From Myxococcales bacterium (GTDB lineage Bacteria > Myxococcota > Myxococcia > Myxococcales > Myxococcaceae): 64,000 nucleotides of DNA. Under the pieces are notes generated by a model. It had not been told where the DNA came from. It searched no databases and was given only the letters and a program-made list of their open reading frames with translations. Each line of letters opens with the position of its first letter. Positions within the stretch are counted from its first letter, which is position 1. The translations under genes were made by a program, and so were the position numbers. This document shows, in pieces, positions 33,727 to 40,120 of the stretch. The stretch spans positions 124,001 through 188,000 of the forward strand of contig JACPVI010000002.1 in NCBI GenBank assembly GCA_016191815.1. Direction: 5' to 3'.

Positions 33727-35850
33727 GTGCGCGGCTACGAGGTGCTGCGGAAGCTAGCGGATGGATCCACCGCGGAGGTGTTCCTCGCGCGCGAGGAGTC
33801 CTCCCAGTGGAGCGTCGTCATCGAGGTCTTGCGGCCCGAGCTGACGACGGATGAGGAGGTGTACGGCCGCTTCCTGGACGAGGCGAAGGAGCGTCAGGGG
33901 CTTTCGCACCCGAACCTCTTGAGGCTGCGGAGCACCGGCTGCGCTCCCGATGGGCGGCTGTTCGTGGTGACGGAGCCGGTGCGGGGGGAGCATCTGGGGA
34001 GCTGGCTGGCGGCGAATGGGCCGCTGACTCTCGGCGAGTTGTTGAAGCTCATCGTCCCGGTGTGCGACGCGCTCCACTATCTCCACGGAAGGGGCCTGGT
34101 GCACGGGCACCTGAGGCCGGCGAACGTCTTCCTCACCGGTCCGGTGAGCAGGCCGACGCCGAAATTGCTCGACACCGGCCTCACCTTGTTCCGCGGGAAG
34201 CGCTCGGTGCCGGTGCCCTCCACGGTGGTGCTGGTGGCTCCGGAGTACCTCTGCCCGGAGCGAATACTGGGCGCGCGCGCCGGGGCGAGATCCGACGTGT
34301 ACGGGCTGGGGGTGTTGATGTTCGAGCTGCTCACCGGCCGGCCGCCGTTCACCTCGGCGGATCCGGCGGAGACCAAGCGAGGGCACCTGGGCCACGCCCC
34401 GCCGGCGCTGCCCGCGACATGCCAGCGGCTGGCCCCGGTCGTCTACCGCTGCCTGGCGAAGGATCGGGCGCGCCGCTATCCGGACATGGCTTCGGTCCGG
34501 AACGCGTTGGCCACGATTGCGCGCGAGCTGGAGGCGCGTCCCCGCGACGTGGCGGTCGGCCCGCAGCTCGACGCGGCGCGCTTCTCCACCGGGAGCGGGC
34601 CGCCTCCGACCGGGACCCGTGCGGCCGGTCCTGCGGCGAGCGGTCTGCCTCCGACCGGACCACGGGCGGCAGATGCTCCGGCGAGCGGCGCTGGGCCGGC
34701 GAAGGCGACGCCGAGCAATGAGCTGGCGTCTACCGAGTCGGCCGACTCGCTGGTGGTGGGAGAGCCGGTGGGCGAGGTGCTGGGCAGCTACGAGCTGGAG
34801 GACCTGCTCGGCCAGGGAGGAATGGGCCGGGTCTACCTCGCCCGGCACGTCAAGCTCGGCCGGCGGGTGGCGCTCAAGGTGCTCAAGCCGGAGCTTTCGT
34901 CGGATCCGGTGCACCTGCGCCGCTTTTTCCAGGAGGCGCGGGCGGTGAACCGGATCAGCCACGAGAACATCGTGGAGGTCCACGACTTCATCGAAGAGCC
35001 CAGAGAGCAGGGCGGCCGGGTGTACTTCGTGATGGAGCTGCTCCGCGGGCGCACCTTGCGGGAGCTGATGAAGGAGGGGCCTTTGCCGGTGCGGCGGGCG
35101 GTGCGGATCATCCGGCAGGCGTGCGACGCGCTCCAGGCGGCGCACCAGGTGGGAGTGGTGCACCGCGACGTGAAGCCGGACAACGTGTTCCTCACCGAGC
35201 GGGCCGGGCAGAAGGACTTCGTGAAGGTGCTGGACTTCGGGGTGGCCAAGCTGCGCGGGGCGAGCGAGGCCGGAGCCATCAACGCCACCAGCGCAGGAGT
35301 GGTGGTGGGGACGCCGGCGTACATGTCTCCGGAGCAGGCGCTGGCGGAGGTGGTGGATCACCGGGCGGACATCTATTCGTTGGCCTCGGTGCTGTACGCG
35401 CTGCTCTCGGGGCGGCCGCCGTTCGTCGAGGTTTCGCTGGGAAGGTTGATTGCGAGGCTGGTGGCGCAGCAGCCGCCACCGCTGCCCGGGTCTACCCCGG
35501 CGGGCGAGCGGATCCCCGAAGGGTTGCGGTCGGTGGTGAGCCGCTGTCTCTCGAAGATGCCCTCGGAGCGGCTGCAGACGATGGCGGAGCTGAGCGCGGA
35601 GTTGGAGCCGTTCGAGGCGGAGCCCAGGCAGGAGGCGCCGCGGGAGCAGCCGGGGACGTTGGAGGAGGAGCTACTGCGCGCGCCGGAGCCAGAGCCGCTG
35701 GTGCGCCGGAAGCGGCCCGGGTACCGGCGGGGGTGGTGGCTGGTCGTTCTGGCTGGCGCATTGCTCGCGGCACTGTCTTTGGGAGCGTGGGCGCTCGCCG
35801 GGAGCCGAGCGGTCTCCTTCCTCAAGGAGCCGGTGAGCAGCGGGCACTGA
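33727..35850 (+). CDS. Tandem pseudokinase-kinase Ser/Thr protein
   Basis: About 707 residues with two Hanks-type domains. The first (about 3-275) lacks all catalytic residues: the Lys position reads VVIEVLR, HRD reads HGH (HGHLRPANVF) and DFG reads LLDTG. The second (about 355-620) is complete: GQGGMGRVY, VALKVLKPEL, HRDVKPDN, LDFGVAKL and GTPAYMSPEQ. A Pro/Ala-rich linker separates them, and a membrane helix lies near the C-terminus (about 673-692). Start GTG at 33727; the frame is open upstream. The first domain may regulate the second. Its 3' end borders the tRNA island. Confidence 0.85.
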   Translation: MRGYEVLRKLADGSTAEVFLAREESSQWSVVIEVLRPELTTDEEVYGRFLDEAKERQGLSHPNLLRLRSTGCAPDGRLFVVTEPVRGEHLGSWLAANGPLTLGELLKLIVPVCDALHYLHGRGLVHGHLRPANVFLTGPVSRPTPKLLDTGLTLFRGKRSVPVPSTVVLVAPEYLCPERILGARAGARSDVYGLGVLMFELLTGRPPFTSADPAETKRGHLGHAPPALPATCQRLAPVVYRCLAKDRARRYPDMASVRNALATIARELEARPRDVAVGPQLDAARFSTGSGPPPTGTRAAGPAASGLPPTGPRAADAPASGAGPAKATPSNELASTESADSLVVGEPVGEVLGSYELEDLLGQGGMGRVYLARHVKLGRRVALKVLKPELSSDPVHLRRFFQEARAVNRISHENIVEVHDFIEEPREQGGRVYFVMELLRGRTLRELMKEGPLPVRRAVRIIRQACDALQAAHQVGVVHRDVKPDNVFLTERAGQKDFVKVLDFGVAKLRGASEAGAINATSAGVVVGTPAYMSPEQALAEVVDHRADIYSLASVLYALLSGRPPFVEVSLGRLIARLVAQQPPPLPGSTPAGERIPEGLRSVVSRCLSKMPSERLQTMAELSAELEPFEAEPRQEAPREQPGTLEEELLRAPEPEPLVRRKRPGYRRGWWLVVLAGALLAALSLGAWALAGSRAVSFLKEPVSSGH
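35661..35686. repeat. Short direct repeat, copy within tandem kinase gene
   Basis: This 26-base segment inside the kinase gene recurs exactly at 46250-46275, the far side of the tRNA island. In the right copy it is joined directly to sequence corresponding to 35851, skipping 35687-35850. This links the island's right edge to the end of the kinase gene. Confidence 0.8.
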
Positions 35851-36035
35851 CGGCCTCCTGCGGCGCCAGAGGCGTCAGCCAAGCCGCTCGGCGAGCGCCT
35901 TCGCCTGGATGAGGTTGTCCTCGATGGAGCAGTAGATCCAGTGCGCCTCGCGTGGGCCCTTGCGGTCGAAGCCGAGGTTGAACACCAGGACCTTGTTCCA
36001 GCCAAAGGCCGCGGCGTCGTGCGGAAGCCCGGCGA
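35851..36035 (-). pseudogene. Truncated copy of flavin oxidoreductase 3' end (left island repeat)
   Basis: 35851-35946 matches 46273-46357 and 35942-36035 matches 46683-46776, both parts of the intact oxidoreductase gene region (46297-47547). Between the two blocks the left copy lacks about 321 bases (107 codons, frame kept), joined at a shared AGTAG. It has no start and no 5' part, so it is non-functional; it is the left direct repeat of the inserted island. Confidence 0.88.
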
Positions 36036-36100
36036 GCCGGCCGACCAGGAATAAAGTCTCGACGAGCCAGGTAACCTACACACTGCCGCGGCCTCCCGGC

Positions 36101-36129
36101 TTGACTGTCGAAGGTGAGGTGCGTAGTAT
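36101..36129 (+). promoter_or_regulatory. Sigma-70-type promoter of the tRNA array
   Basis: A TTGACT box at 36101-36106 and a TAGTAT box at 36124-36129, separated by exactly 17 bases, in an otherwise very GC-rich region. Transcription would start near 36136, about 345 bases before the first tRNA, and read the array. Near-consensus spacing and position make this the best promoter in the window. Confidence 0.75.
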
Positions 36130-36481
36130 GTGTGTTGTCAATTATTGCCTGGGTGGTTCCATGATGTGGGCAGCTTCCAAAACATACGGATGCGAGACGG
36201 CGGCCCCCACCGCCAGCCGGCCGTTGTTTTCGTGCCCGCACCCCCGGACCGCCCTCGGGAGCTCGATCGTCTATCAGCCCAGGCGGAACCGTGGCGAGGG
36301 CGATCAAGGCCCACCCGGCCCCAATAGATCCTGATCCGCACCGCGGACGCAGCCTCTAGAGGCCGGGTGAACCAAGGGTTCCCCGGCCTTCGGCATTTTG
36401 GGCTCACCACAAGCTCCGGCCCGTCGACAGCCAGCGGGGCCGAGATGGGAGAGTCATACCCAGACAATGCCATTCACATAC
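36130..36481 (+). other. Structured leader of the tRNA array, no gene
   Basis: About 350 bases between promoter and first tRNA hold no credible gene. The main feature is a 13-bp hairpin (36360-36389: AGGCCGGG-T-GAACC, loop AAG, GGTTC-CCCGGCCT) with one bulged T, followed by TTCGGCATTTT, which could act as an attenuator/terminator or a processing signal. The remainder shows no repeat. A decayed tRNA here cannot be excluded. Confidence 0.55.
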
Positions 36482-36555
36482 AAGCCGGTCGTCCAATGGC
36501 AGGACAACAGTCTCCAGAACTGTGGGCGAGAGTTCGAATCTCTCCCGGCTTGCCA
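36482..36555 (+). tRNA. tRNA-Trp (anticodon CCA), encodes CCA end
   Basis: Acceptor AAGCCGG/CCGGCTT, D-arm, anticodon stem ACAGT/ACTGT with loop CTCCAGA, T-arm GAGAG/CTCTC, discriminator G and a genomic CCA. First gene of the array. Confidence 0.93.
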
Positions 36556-36556
36556 T

Positions 36557-36629
36557 GCCTCAGCTGCTCCGGTGGCGGAGCACCTGTTTCGTAAACAGGA
36601 GGCCGTCGGTTCGACTCCGACCTGGGGCT
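36557..36629 (+). tRNA. tRNA-Thr (anticodon CGT)
   Basis: Acceptor GCCTCAG/CTGGGGC (one G-T pair), anticodon stem CCTGT/ACAGG, loop TTCGTAA. Position 8 is C instead of the near-universal T. No genomic CCA. A spacer with two short hairpins (about 36633-36650 and 36692-36708) and no gene follows. Confidence 0.9.
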
Positions 36630-36790
36630 TCAGGCGACAGAGGAGTCGCCGGACCCGACGGGCGTACCAACGGTCGTGGCGTGGGAGCTGTCCCGGTCGG
36701 CGGGACGGGTCGGGGCGAAGCTCTGTGACAGTCGAATAGCGGTGAGAGGGAGGGCCCAAGGGGAGAGGTGTGCCTGAGGGGCCTTCCTCC

Positions 36791-36862
36791 GGGCTCGTCG
36801 TTCAACCGGAAGGACCGCGGATTCTTAATCCGCCAATCGGGGTTCGACTCCCCGCGAGCCCA
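36791..36862 (+). tRNA. tRNA-Lys (anticodon CTT)
   Basis: Acceptor GGGCTCG/CGAGCCC, anticodon stem GCGGA/TCCGC, loop TTCTTAA, T-arm CGGGG/CCCCG with TTCGACT, discriminator A. Canonical fold. Confidence 0.93.
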
Positions 36863-36885
36863 TTCACGGCGGTGGCCCGGAGGGT

Positions 36886-36956
36886 GCAGCCGTAGCTCAA
36901 GGGCAGAGCCCCGGGTTGCCAGCTCGGAGATGCGGGTTCGACTCCCGCCGGCCGCT
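36886..36956 (+). tRNA. tRNA-Gly (anticodon GCC)
   Basis: Acceptor GCAGCCG/CGGCCGC with one A-C mismatch, D-stem GCTC/GAGC, anticodon stem CCGGG/CTCGG (one G-T), loop TTGCCAG. No genomic CCA. Confidence 0.88.
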
Positions 36957-36961
36957 TTCCC

Positions 36962-37044
36962 GGATGGCACGCACCCAGGTGGTGCAGCGGGCCGTAACCC
37001 CGCCGGCCTTGGGGCCAGGGAAGGTTCGAGTCCTTCGCCATCCA
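36962..37044 (+). tRNA. tRNA-Tyr (anticodon GTA), C33 variant
   Basis: Acceptor GGATGGC/GCCATCC, type II with a variable arm (GGCC/GGCC). Anticodon loop CCGTAAC has C at position 33, and position 8 is A. Both are deviations from near-universal residues. Confidence 0.88.
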
Positions 37045-37069
37045 TCAAGCCCCGGCGGGCCAGCACCAG

Positions 37070-37906
37070 GTGTGGACGGTGGAGCGCGTCCTCGACCGCG
37101 CGAGCGGCCGCGAGGTGAGCGCCGTCTCCGTGGAGGAGTTCGAGGCGAGCGCGGTGCAGGTGGAGCCGCTCCGCGAGGAGCTCCGGGCGCTGGCGCCGGC
37201 CTCGGACTACGTGGAGGCCACCGCTCCGGAGGGGACGGTGGCGCTCCGCTACGTGGACGGCGTCCTGGACGCGGTGCTGCCCTCGGGCCGCCACGCCGCG
37301 TGGACCACCCAGCACAAGGTGCAGCTCGCGGTCATCGACCTCCGCGAGCGGGTGCTGCACGTCACTGGTCAGGAGGTGATGACCAAGGACCGCGTCACCC
37401 TGCGCCTCAACCTCTCGGCGGAGTTTTCCGTGGCGGACGCCCGCCGCCTGGCCTCGGTGGCGCGCAACGCGGAGGACATCCTCTACCTCGCGATGCAGCT
37501 CTCCGCGCGCGAGGCGGTGGCGTCGGTGTCGCTGGATGAGCTGCTCGCCCTGCGCGAGAAGCTGTCTGTCGCGATGCAGGCCGAGGTCGACTCGCGCGCC
37601 GCCAACGTGGGGCTCAAGCTGCTTCGCTTCGGCATCAAGGACGTGGTGCTGCCGGGGGAGATGAAGGCGCTCCTCAACCGCGTCATCGAGGCGCAGAAGG
37701 AAGCCGAGGCGAACGTCATCCTCCGCCGGGAGGAGACGGCCGCCACCCGCTCGATGGCGCAGACGGCGAAGGTGCTCGGTGAGAACCCGCTCCTGGTCCG
37801 CCTCAAGGAGCTCGAGGCGTACAAGGAGCTGGCGGGCAAGGTGGGCCAGGTGCACCTAGTGCTGGGCCAGTCGGCGATGCCAGCGCTCCAGCTCAAAGGC
37901 TCCTGA
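37070..37906 (+). CDS. Slipin / SPFH (band 7) domain protein, no membrane anchor
   Basis: 278 residues. The SPFH core is recognisable: VALRYVDGVLDAVLPSGRHAAW, then LHVTGQEVMTKDRVTLRLNLSAEF and a long helical region (about 150-255) with MKALLNRVIEAQKEAEANVILRREE, as in slipins and stomatins. Unlike typical slipins there is no N-terminal hydrophobic hairpin, so it is probably soluble or peripheral. It sits inside the tRNA array, 26 bases after tRNA-Tyr; GTG start at 37070. A 14-bp hairpin follows its stop. From general knowledge, slipin genes can accompany rtcB RNA-repair genes, which fits the rtcB remnant in this array. Confidence 0.85.
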   Translation: MWTVERVLDRASGREVSAVSVEEFEASAVQVEPLREELRALAPASDYVEATAPEGTVALRYVDGVLDAVLPSGRHAAWTTQHKVQLAVIDLRERVLHVTGQEVMTKDRVTLRLNLSAEFSVADARRLASVARNAEDILYLAMQLSAREAVASVSLDELLALREKLSVAMQAEVDSRAANVGLKLLRFGIKDVVLPGEMKALLNRVIEAQKEAEANVILRREETAATRSMAQTAKVLGENPLLVRLKELEAYKELAGKVGQVHLVLGQSAMPALQLKGS

Positions 37907-37924
37907 GTGGCAGCGAGCGGCAAC

Positions 37925-37960
37925 CCCCTCCCGCGGGCGAGCAGAAGCCCGCGGGAGGGG
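37925..37960 (+). other. 14-bp perfect hairpin after slipin gene
   Basis: CCCCTCCCGCGGGC (37925-37938) pairs exactly with 37947-37960 across an 8-base loop. No T-run follows, so it is more likely an RNA-processing or stability element between the slipin gene and tRNA-Leu than a terminator. Confidence 0.75.
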
Positions 37961-37974
37961 AGGGGCCGGGCATG

Positions 37975-38047
37975 GCCCCCGTGGCGAATCGGTAGAGCGG
38001 CCGGCTCAAGCCCGGCGTCGTTGCAGGTTCGACTCCTGCCGGGGGCA
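37975..38047 (+). tRNA. tRNA-Leu (anticodon CAA) with short variable loop
   Basis: Acceptor GCCCCCG/CGGGGGC and a Leu-like D region (TGGCGAATCGGTAGA), anticodon stem GCCGG/CCGGC, loop CTCAAGC. The variable region is only about 6 bases (GTCGTT), whereas bacterial tRNA-Leu is type II; the identity elements have been lost or are altered. Confidence 0.8.
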
Positions 38048-38089
38048 AGACAAGACAGCGTGGCCACGGGCCACAGAAAGGAGCGGGCC

Positions 38090-38635
38090 ATGGAGACTTT
38101 GATGCTCGATGTGGGCTACCTGCCGCTGGCCCGCGTCCGGTGGCGGCGCGCGCTAAGGCTCCTGCTCGCCGGGAAGGTGGAGATGGTGGAGGAGTACGAG
38201 GGCCGGTGCGCCCGCGCCGCGAGCCTCGAGCTTCGCATTCCGTCGGTGGTGCGGCTGCTCCAGGTGGTTCGCCGCCGCCAGGGCGGAGTGAGGTTCAGCC
38301 GGGAGAACGTCTGGGCCCGGGACAAGGGCCGCTGCCAGTACTGCGGCGCGAGGGTGTCGCGGCTCGACTTCACCTACGACCACGTGGTGCCCCGGGCCCT
38401 GGGTGGCGCCACCCGCTGGGAGAACGTGGTGGTCTCGTGCGTGCCCTGCAACCAGCGGAAGGGCGGGCGGACTCCCAAGGGCGCCCGGATGCGGCTCATC
38501 GGCCAGCCGGGCATGCCGAAGCCGTTGCCGGGCAGCCTGAGGCTCACCTTCGCCTGGCATGAGGGGATGCCCACTGGCTGGAAGCAGTGGCTGCGGTCGG
38601 TGGCGTACTGGAACGCCGAGCTCGAATCGAGCTGA
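38090..38635 (+). CDS. HNH endonuclease
   Basis: 181 residues. The zinc and catalytic region is clear: C82 and C85 in CQYCG, DH at 97-98 in YDHVVPRALGG, and C117/C120 with N121 in CVPCNQRKGG. This is the common bacterial HNH family (McrA-like). The start ATG at 38090 follows a GAAAGGAG ribosome site; an in-frame GTG at 37907 would be inside tRNA-Leu. It may be an inserted mobile endonuclease or part of the array's function. A 14-bp hairpin follows the stop. Confidence 0.9.
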   Translation: METLMLDVGYLPLARVRWRRALRLLLAGKVEMVEEYEGRCARAASLELRIPSVVRLLQVVRRRQGGVRFSRENVWARDKGRCQYCGARVSRLDFTYDHVVPRALGGATRWENVVVSCVPCNQRKGGRTPKGARMRLIGQPGMPKPLPGSLRLTFAWHEGMPTGWKQWLRSVAYWNAELESS

Positions 38636-38650
38636 GCCGGCGAAGCGGAG

Positions 38651-38692
38651 CGGGGCGGGCGAGCAAGAGAGGAGCACCGCTCGCCCGCCCCG
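38651..38692 (+). other. 14-bp perfect hairpin after HNH gene
   Basis: CGGGGCGGGCGAGC (38651-38664) pairs exactly with 38679-38692 across a 14-base loop. It has the same length of stem and the same GCGGGCGAGCA core as the hairpin after the slipin gene. Confidence 0.75.
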
Positions 38693-38708
38693 CGGCCGGA
38701 GGTGCGAT

Positions 38709-38779
38709 GCGGGAGTGGCTCAACGGCAGAGCTCCGGCCCTCCAAGCCGGCTTTGAGGGTTCGACTCCCTTCTCCCGCT
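38709..38779 (+). tRNA. tRNA-Gly (anticodon TCC), C33 variant
   Basis: Acceptor GCGGGAG/CTCCCGC, anticodon stem CCGGC/GCCGG, loop CCTCCAA with C at position 33. T-arm GAGGG/CCCTT includes one G-T pair. Confidence 0.85.
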
Positions 38780-38802
38780 TGCTTTGCGGGCGTGGCCGTC
38801 GC

Positions 38803-38878
38803 TGGGGCGTGGTTCAACTGGAAGAACGCCTGGCTCTGACCCGGGAGACTGGAGGTTCGACTCCTCCCGCCCCAGCCA
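38803..38878 (+). tRNA. tRNA-Gln (anticodon CTG), encodes CCA end
   Basis: Acceptor TGGGGCG/CGCCCCA (the T1-A72 pair typical of tRNA-Gln), anticodon stem CCTGG/CCGGG, loop CTCTGAC, discriminator G then genomic CCA. Confidence 0.92.
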
Positions 38879-38879
38879 T

Positions 38880-38951
38880 TCCACGGTAGCCAAGCGGCAA
38901 GGCGCCGAGCCGTTAACTCGGAGATCGCAGGTTCGACTCCTGCCCGTGGAG
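38880..38951 (+). tRNA. tRNA-Asn (anticodon GTT), C33 variant
   Basis: Acceptor TCCACGG/CCGTGGA, anticodon stem CCGAG/CTCGG, loop CCGTTAA with C at position 33 instead of T. Starts one base after the CCA of tRNA-Gln. Confidence 0.86.
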
Positions 38952-39003
38952 CTTCTGGCGCCGATCCATTCCTCAAGGCGGAGAAGGCGGGTTCGAATCC
39001 CAA
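38952..39003 (+). pseudogene. tRNA remnant
   Basis: A T-loop (GGGTTCGAATCCC) preceded by an incomplete anticodon-like region (CCTCAAGG) and no proper D-arm or 5' acceptor. Its 3' acceptor would be shared with the next gene's 5' acceptor, so it is a truncated relic. Confidence 0.55.
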
Positions 39004-39079
39004 CGGGAAGTGGAGGAGCCTGGTCAACCTCGTCGGCGTCGGAAGCCGAAGCGCGCCGGTTCGAATCCGGCCTTCCCGA
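39004..39079 (+). tRNA. tRNA-Pro (anticodon CGG)
   Basis: Acceptor CGGGAAG/CTTCCCG (C1-G72 typical of tRNA-Pro), anticodon stem TCGGC/GCCGA, loop GTCGGAA, T-arm GCCGG/CCGGC. Confidence 0.91.
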
Positions 39080-39083
39080 TGAA

Positions 39084-39154
39084 GGGAGCGTCGTCCAACG
39101 GCAGGGCCCTCGGTCGATTGCCGAGAGATGAACGTTCGAGTCGTTCCGCTCCTA
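39084..39154 (+). tRNA. tRNA-Ile (anticodon GAT), C33 variant
   Basis: Acceptor GGGAGCG/CGCTCCT (one G-T), anticodon stem CTCGG/CCGAG, loop TCGATTG. C is at position 33 and T at 37, where a purine is normal, so this is the most divergent anticodon loop. Confidence 0.75.
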
Positions 39155-39160
39155 ATCCCC

Positions 39161-39235
39161 GGCGGCGCTGGTGTAGCTGGCTCTGCACGGCGGATTGTGA
39201 CTCCGCAAGTTCGGGTTCGACTCCCGAGCGCCGCC
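39161..39235 (+). tRNA. tRNA-His (anticodon GTG)
   Basis: Has the diagnostic extra 5' G paired with C73 outside acceptor GCGGCGC/GCGCCGC. Anticodon stem GCGGA/TCCGC, loop TTGTGAC. Confidence 0.93.
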
Positions 39236-39243
39236 TTGGTGTT

Positions 39244-39315
39244 GGGACCGTAGGCCTCTGGTGAGGCTGCGCGGCTGTCTACCGCGCGAGGGCGGTTCAA
39301 TCCCGCTCGGTCCCG
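39244..39315 (+). tRNA. tRNA-Asp (anticodon GTC)
   Basis: Acceptor GGGACCG/CGGTCCC, anticodon stem CGCGG/CCGCG, loop CTGTCTA (T at 37), discriminator G. T-arm GGCGG/CCGCT with loop TTCAATC. Confidence 0.88.
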
Positions 39316-39321
39316 CTGTCC

Positions 39322-39394
39322 GCCGACTTGGCTCTGGTGGTCAGAGCGCCTGGCTGAAGCCCAGGAGAATCCGGTTCGACTCCGGGAGTCGGCA
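39322..39394 (+). tRNA. tRNA-Phe (anticodon GAA)
   Basis: Acceptor GCCGACT/AGTCGGC, D-stem GCTC/GAGC, anticodon stem CCTGG/CCAGG, loop CTGAAGC, discriminator A. Canonical. Confidence 0.93.
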
Positions 39395-39398
39395 ACTG

Positions 39399-39469
39399 GG
39401 GGTCATCGTCCAGTGGGAAGATGCCGCCTTCGCACGGCGGAGACGCCGGTTCGAATCCGGCTGACTCCA
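39399..39469 (+). tRNA. tRNA-Ala (anticodon CGC)
   Basis: Acceptor GGGGTCA/TGACTCC (one G-T), anticodon stem CCGCC/GGCGG, loop TTCGCAC, T-arm GCCGG/CCGGC. The D-stem is only 3 bp. Confidence 0.88.
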
Positions 39470-39589
39470 CTCGAGGCTCATCGTGGGCCAAGTCCTGGCG
39501 CGAAGGGCTTTCCGAGAGGGACGGCCGGTGCAGCGAGGGCTATTCCTGGCCGCCGTAGCTTTGGGCATTTCAAGGAGAGGCACACGTCG

Positions 39590-39730
39590 ATCAGCACGCT
39601 CAAGGGGAAAGTGGCGGACGTGAAGCTGTGGACGCCGGTTGGCGAGGTGGAGTCCTCCGCGCTCGACCAGCTCCGGCGCATCGCGGCCCTTCCCTGGGTT
39701 TTCCACCGCGTGGCGGCGATGCCGGACGTC
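39590..39730 (+). pseudogene. rtcB: 5' fragment of rtcB (RNA ligase) within the tRNA array
   Basis: The frame encodes about 47 residues with the RtcB N-terminal pattern: VADVKLWTPVGEVESSALDQL, then AALPWVFHRVAAMPDV, matching the known start of RtcB up to the PDV where the first metal-binding Asp lies. The position expected for the start codon reads ATC (39590), 9 bases after an AAGGAGAGG ribosome site, so ATG to ATC is the likely change. The gene then stops abruptly and a tRNA-Arg gene begins two bases later. All the catalytic domain is missing. Confidence 0.85.
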
Positions 39731-39731
39731 T

Positions 39732-39806
39732 GTCCTCGTAGCTCAATGGAGCCAGAGCATCCGGTTACGAACCGGAGGGCTGGGGGTTCGAGTCCCTCCG
39801 AGGACG
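39732..39806 (+). tRNA. tRNA-Arg (anticodon ACG)
   Basis: Acceptor GTCCTCG/CGAGGAC, D-stem GCTC/GAGC, anticodon stem TCCGG/CCGGA, loop TTACGAA. A34 would normally be edited to inosine. It directly follows the rtcB fragment. Confidence 0.92.
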
Positions 39807-39812
39807 CTCACT

Positions 39813-39886
39813 GGCCTCGTAGCCCAACGGATGAGAGCGCACGCTTCCGAAGCGTGAGGCTCCCGGTTCGAGCCCGGGCGAGGCCG
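39813..39886 (+). tRNA. tRNA-Arg (anticodon CCG)
   Basis: Acceptor GGCCTCG/CGAGGCC, anticodon stem CACGC/GCGTG, loop TTCCGAA, T-arm CCCGG/CCGGG. The D-stem has one mismatch. Confidence 0.91.
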
Positions 39887-39888
39887 CT

Positions 39889-39960
39889 GTCCCCATCGCC
39901 CAACGGAGAGGGCGCGGGTTTCCTACACCCGAGATCCAGGTTCGAATCCTGGTGGGGGCA
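39889..39960 (+). tRNA. tRNA-Arg (anticodon CCT)
   Basis: Acceptor GTCCCCA/TGGGGGC (one T-G), D-stem GCCC/GGGC, anticodon stem CGGGT/ACCCG, loop TTCCTAC, discriminator A. Confidence 0.9.
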
Positions 39961-40043
39961 CTCCGCGGGCGGGTGGAACATTGCTCGCGCCGGACTCATG
40001 AGCCAGCAGGCCGCCGAGCTGGACTCCTGGCGCCGGAAACCAA

Positions 40044-40115
40044 CGTGCGCACCTGGTGGCTCCAGGCCCCGCTCTCATGAAGCGGAGGAAGTGGGTTCGA
40101 CTCCCTCGCGCACGA
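40044..40115 (+). tRNA. tRNA-Met (anticodon CAT)
   Basis: Acceptor CGTGCGC/GCGCACG, anticodon stem CCGCT/AGCGG, loop CTCATGA. Position 8 is A, position 37 is G. An elongator Met or, if lysidine-modified, Ile2 is possible; the fully paired acceptor argues against the initiator. Confidence 0.8.
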
Positions 40116-40120
40116 CATCT

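Noticed and set aside
36630-36790. Possible extra tRNA between tRNA-Thr and tRNA-Lys
   Set aside because: Only a weak T-loop-like GTCGAATA and two short hairpins are seen. No acceptor pairing or anticodon arm fits.
36962-37000. Sigma-54 promoter (TGGCACG) at the start of tRNA-Tyr
   Set aside because: The TGGCAC is part of the tRNA acceptor and D-arm, and no TTGC follows at the right distance.
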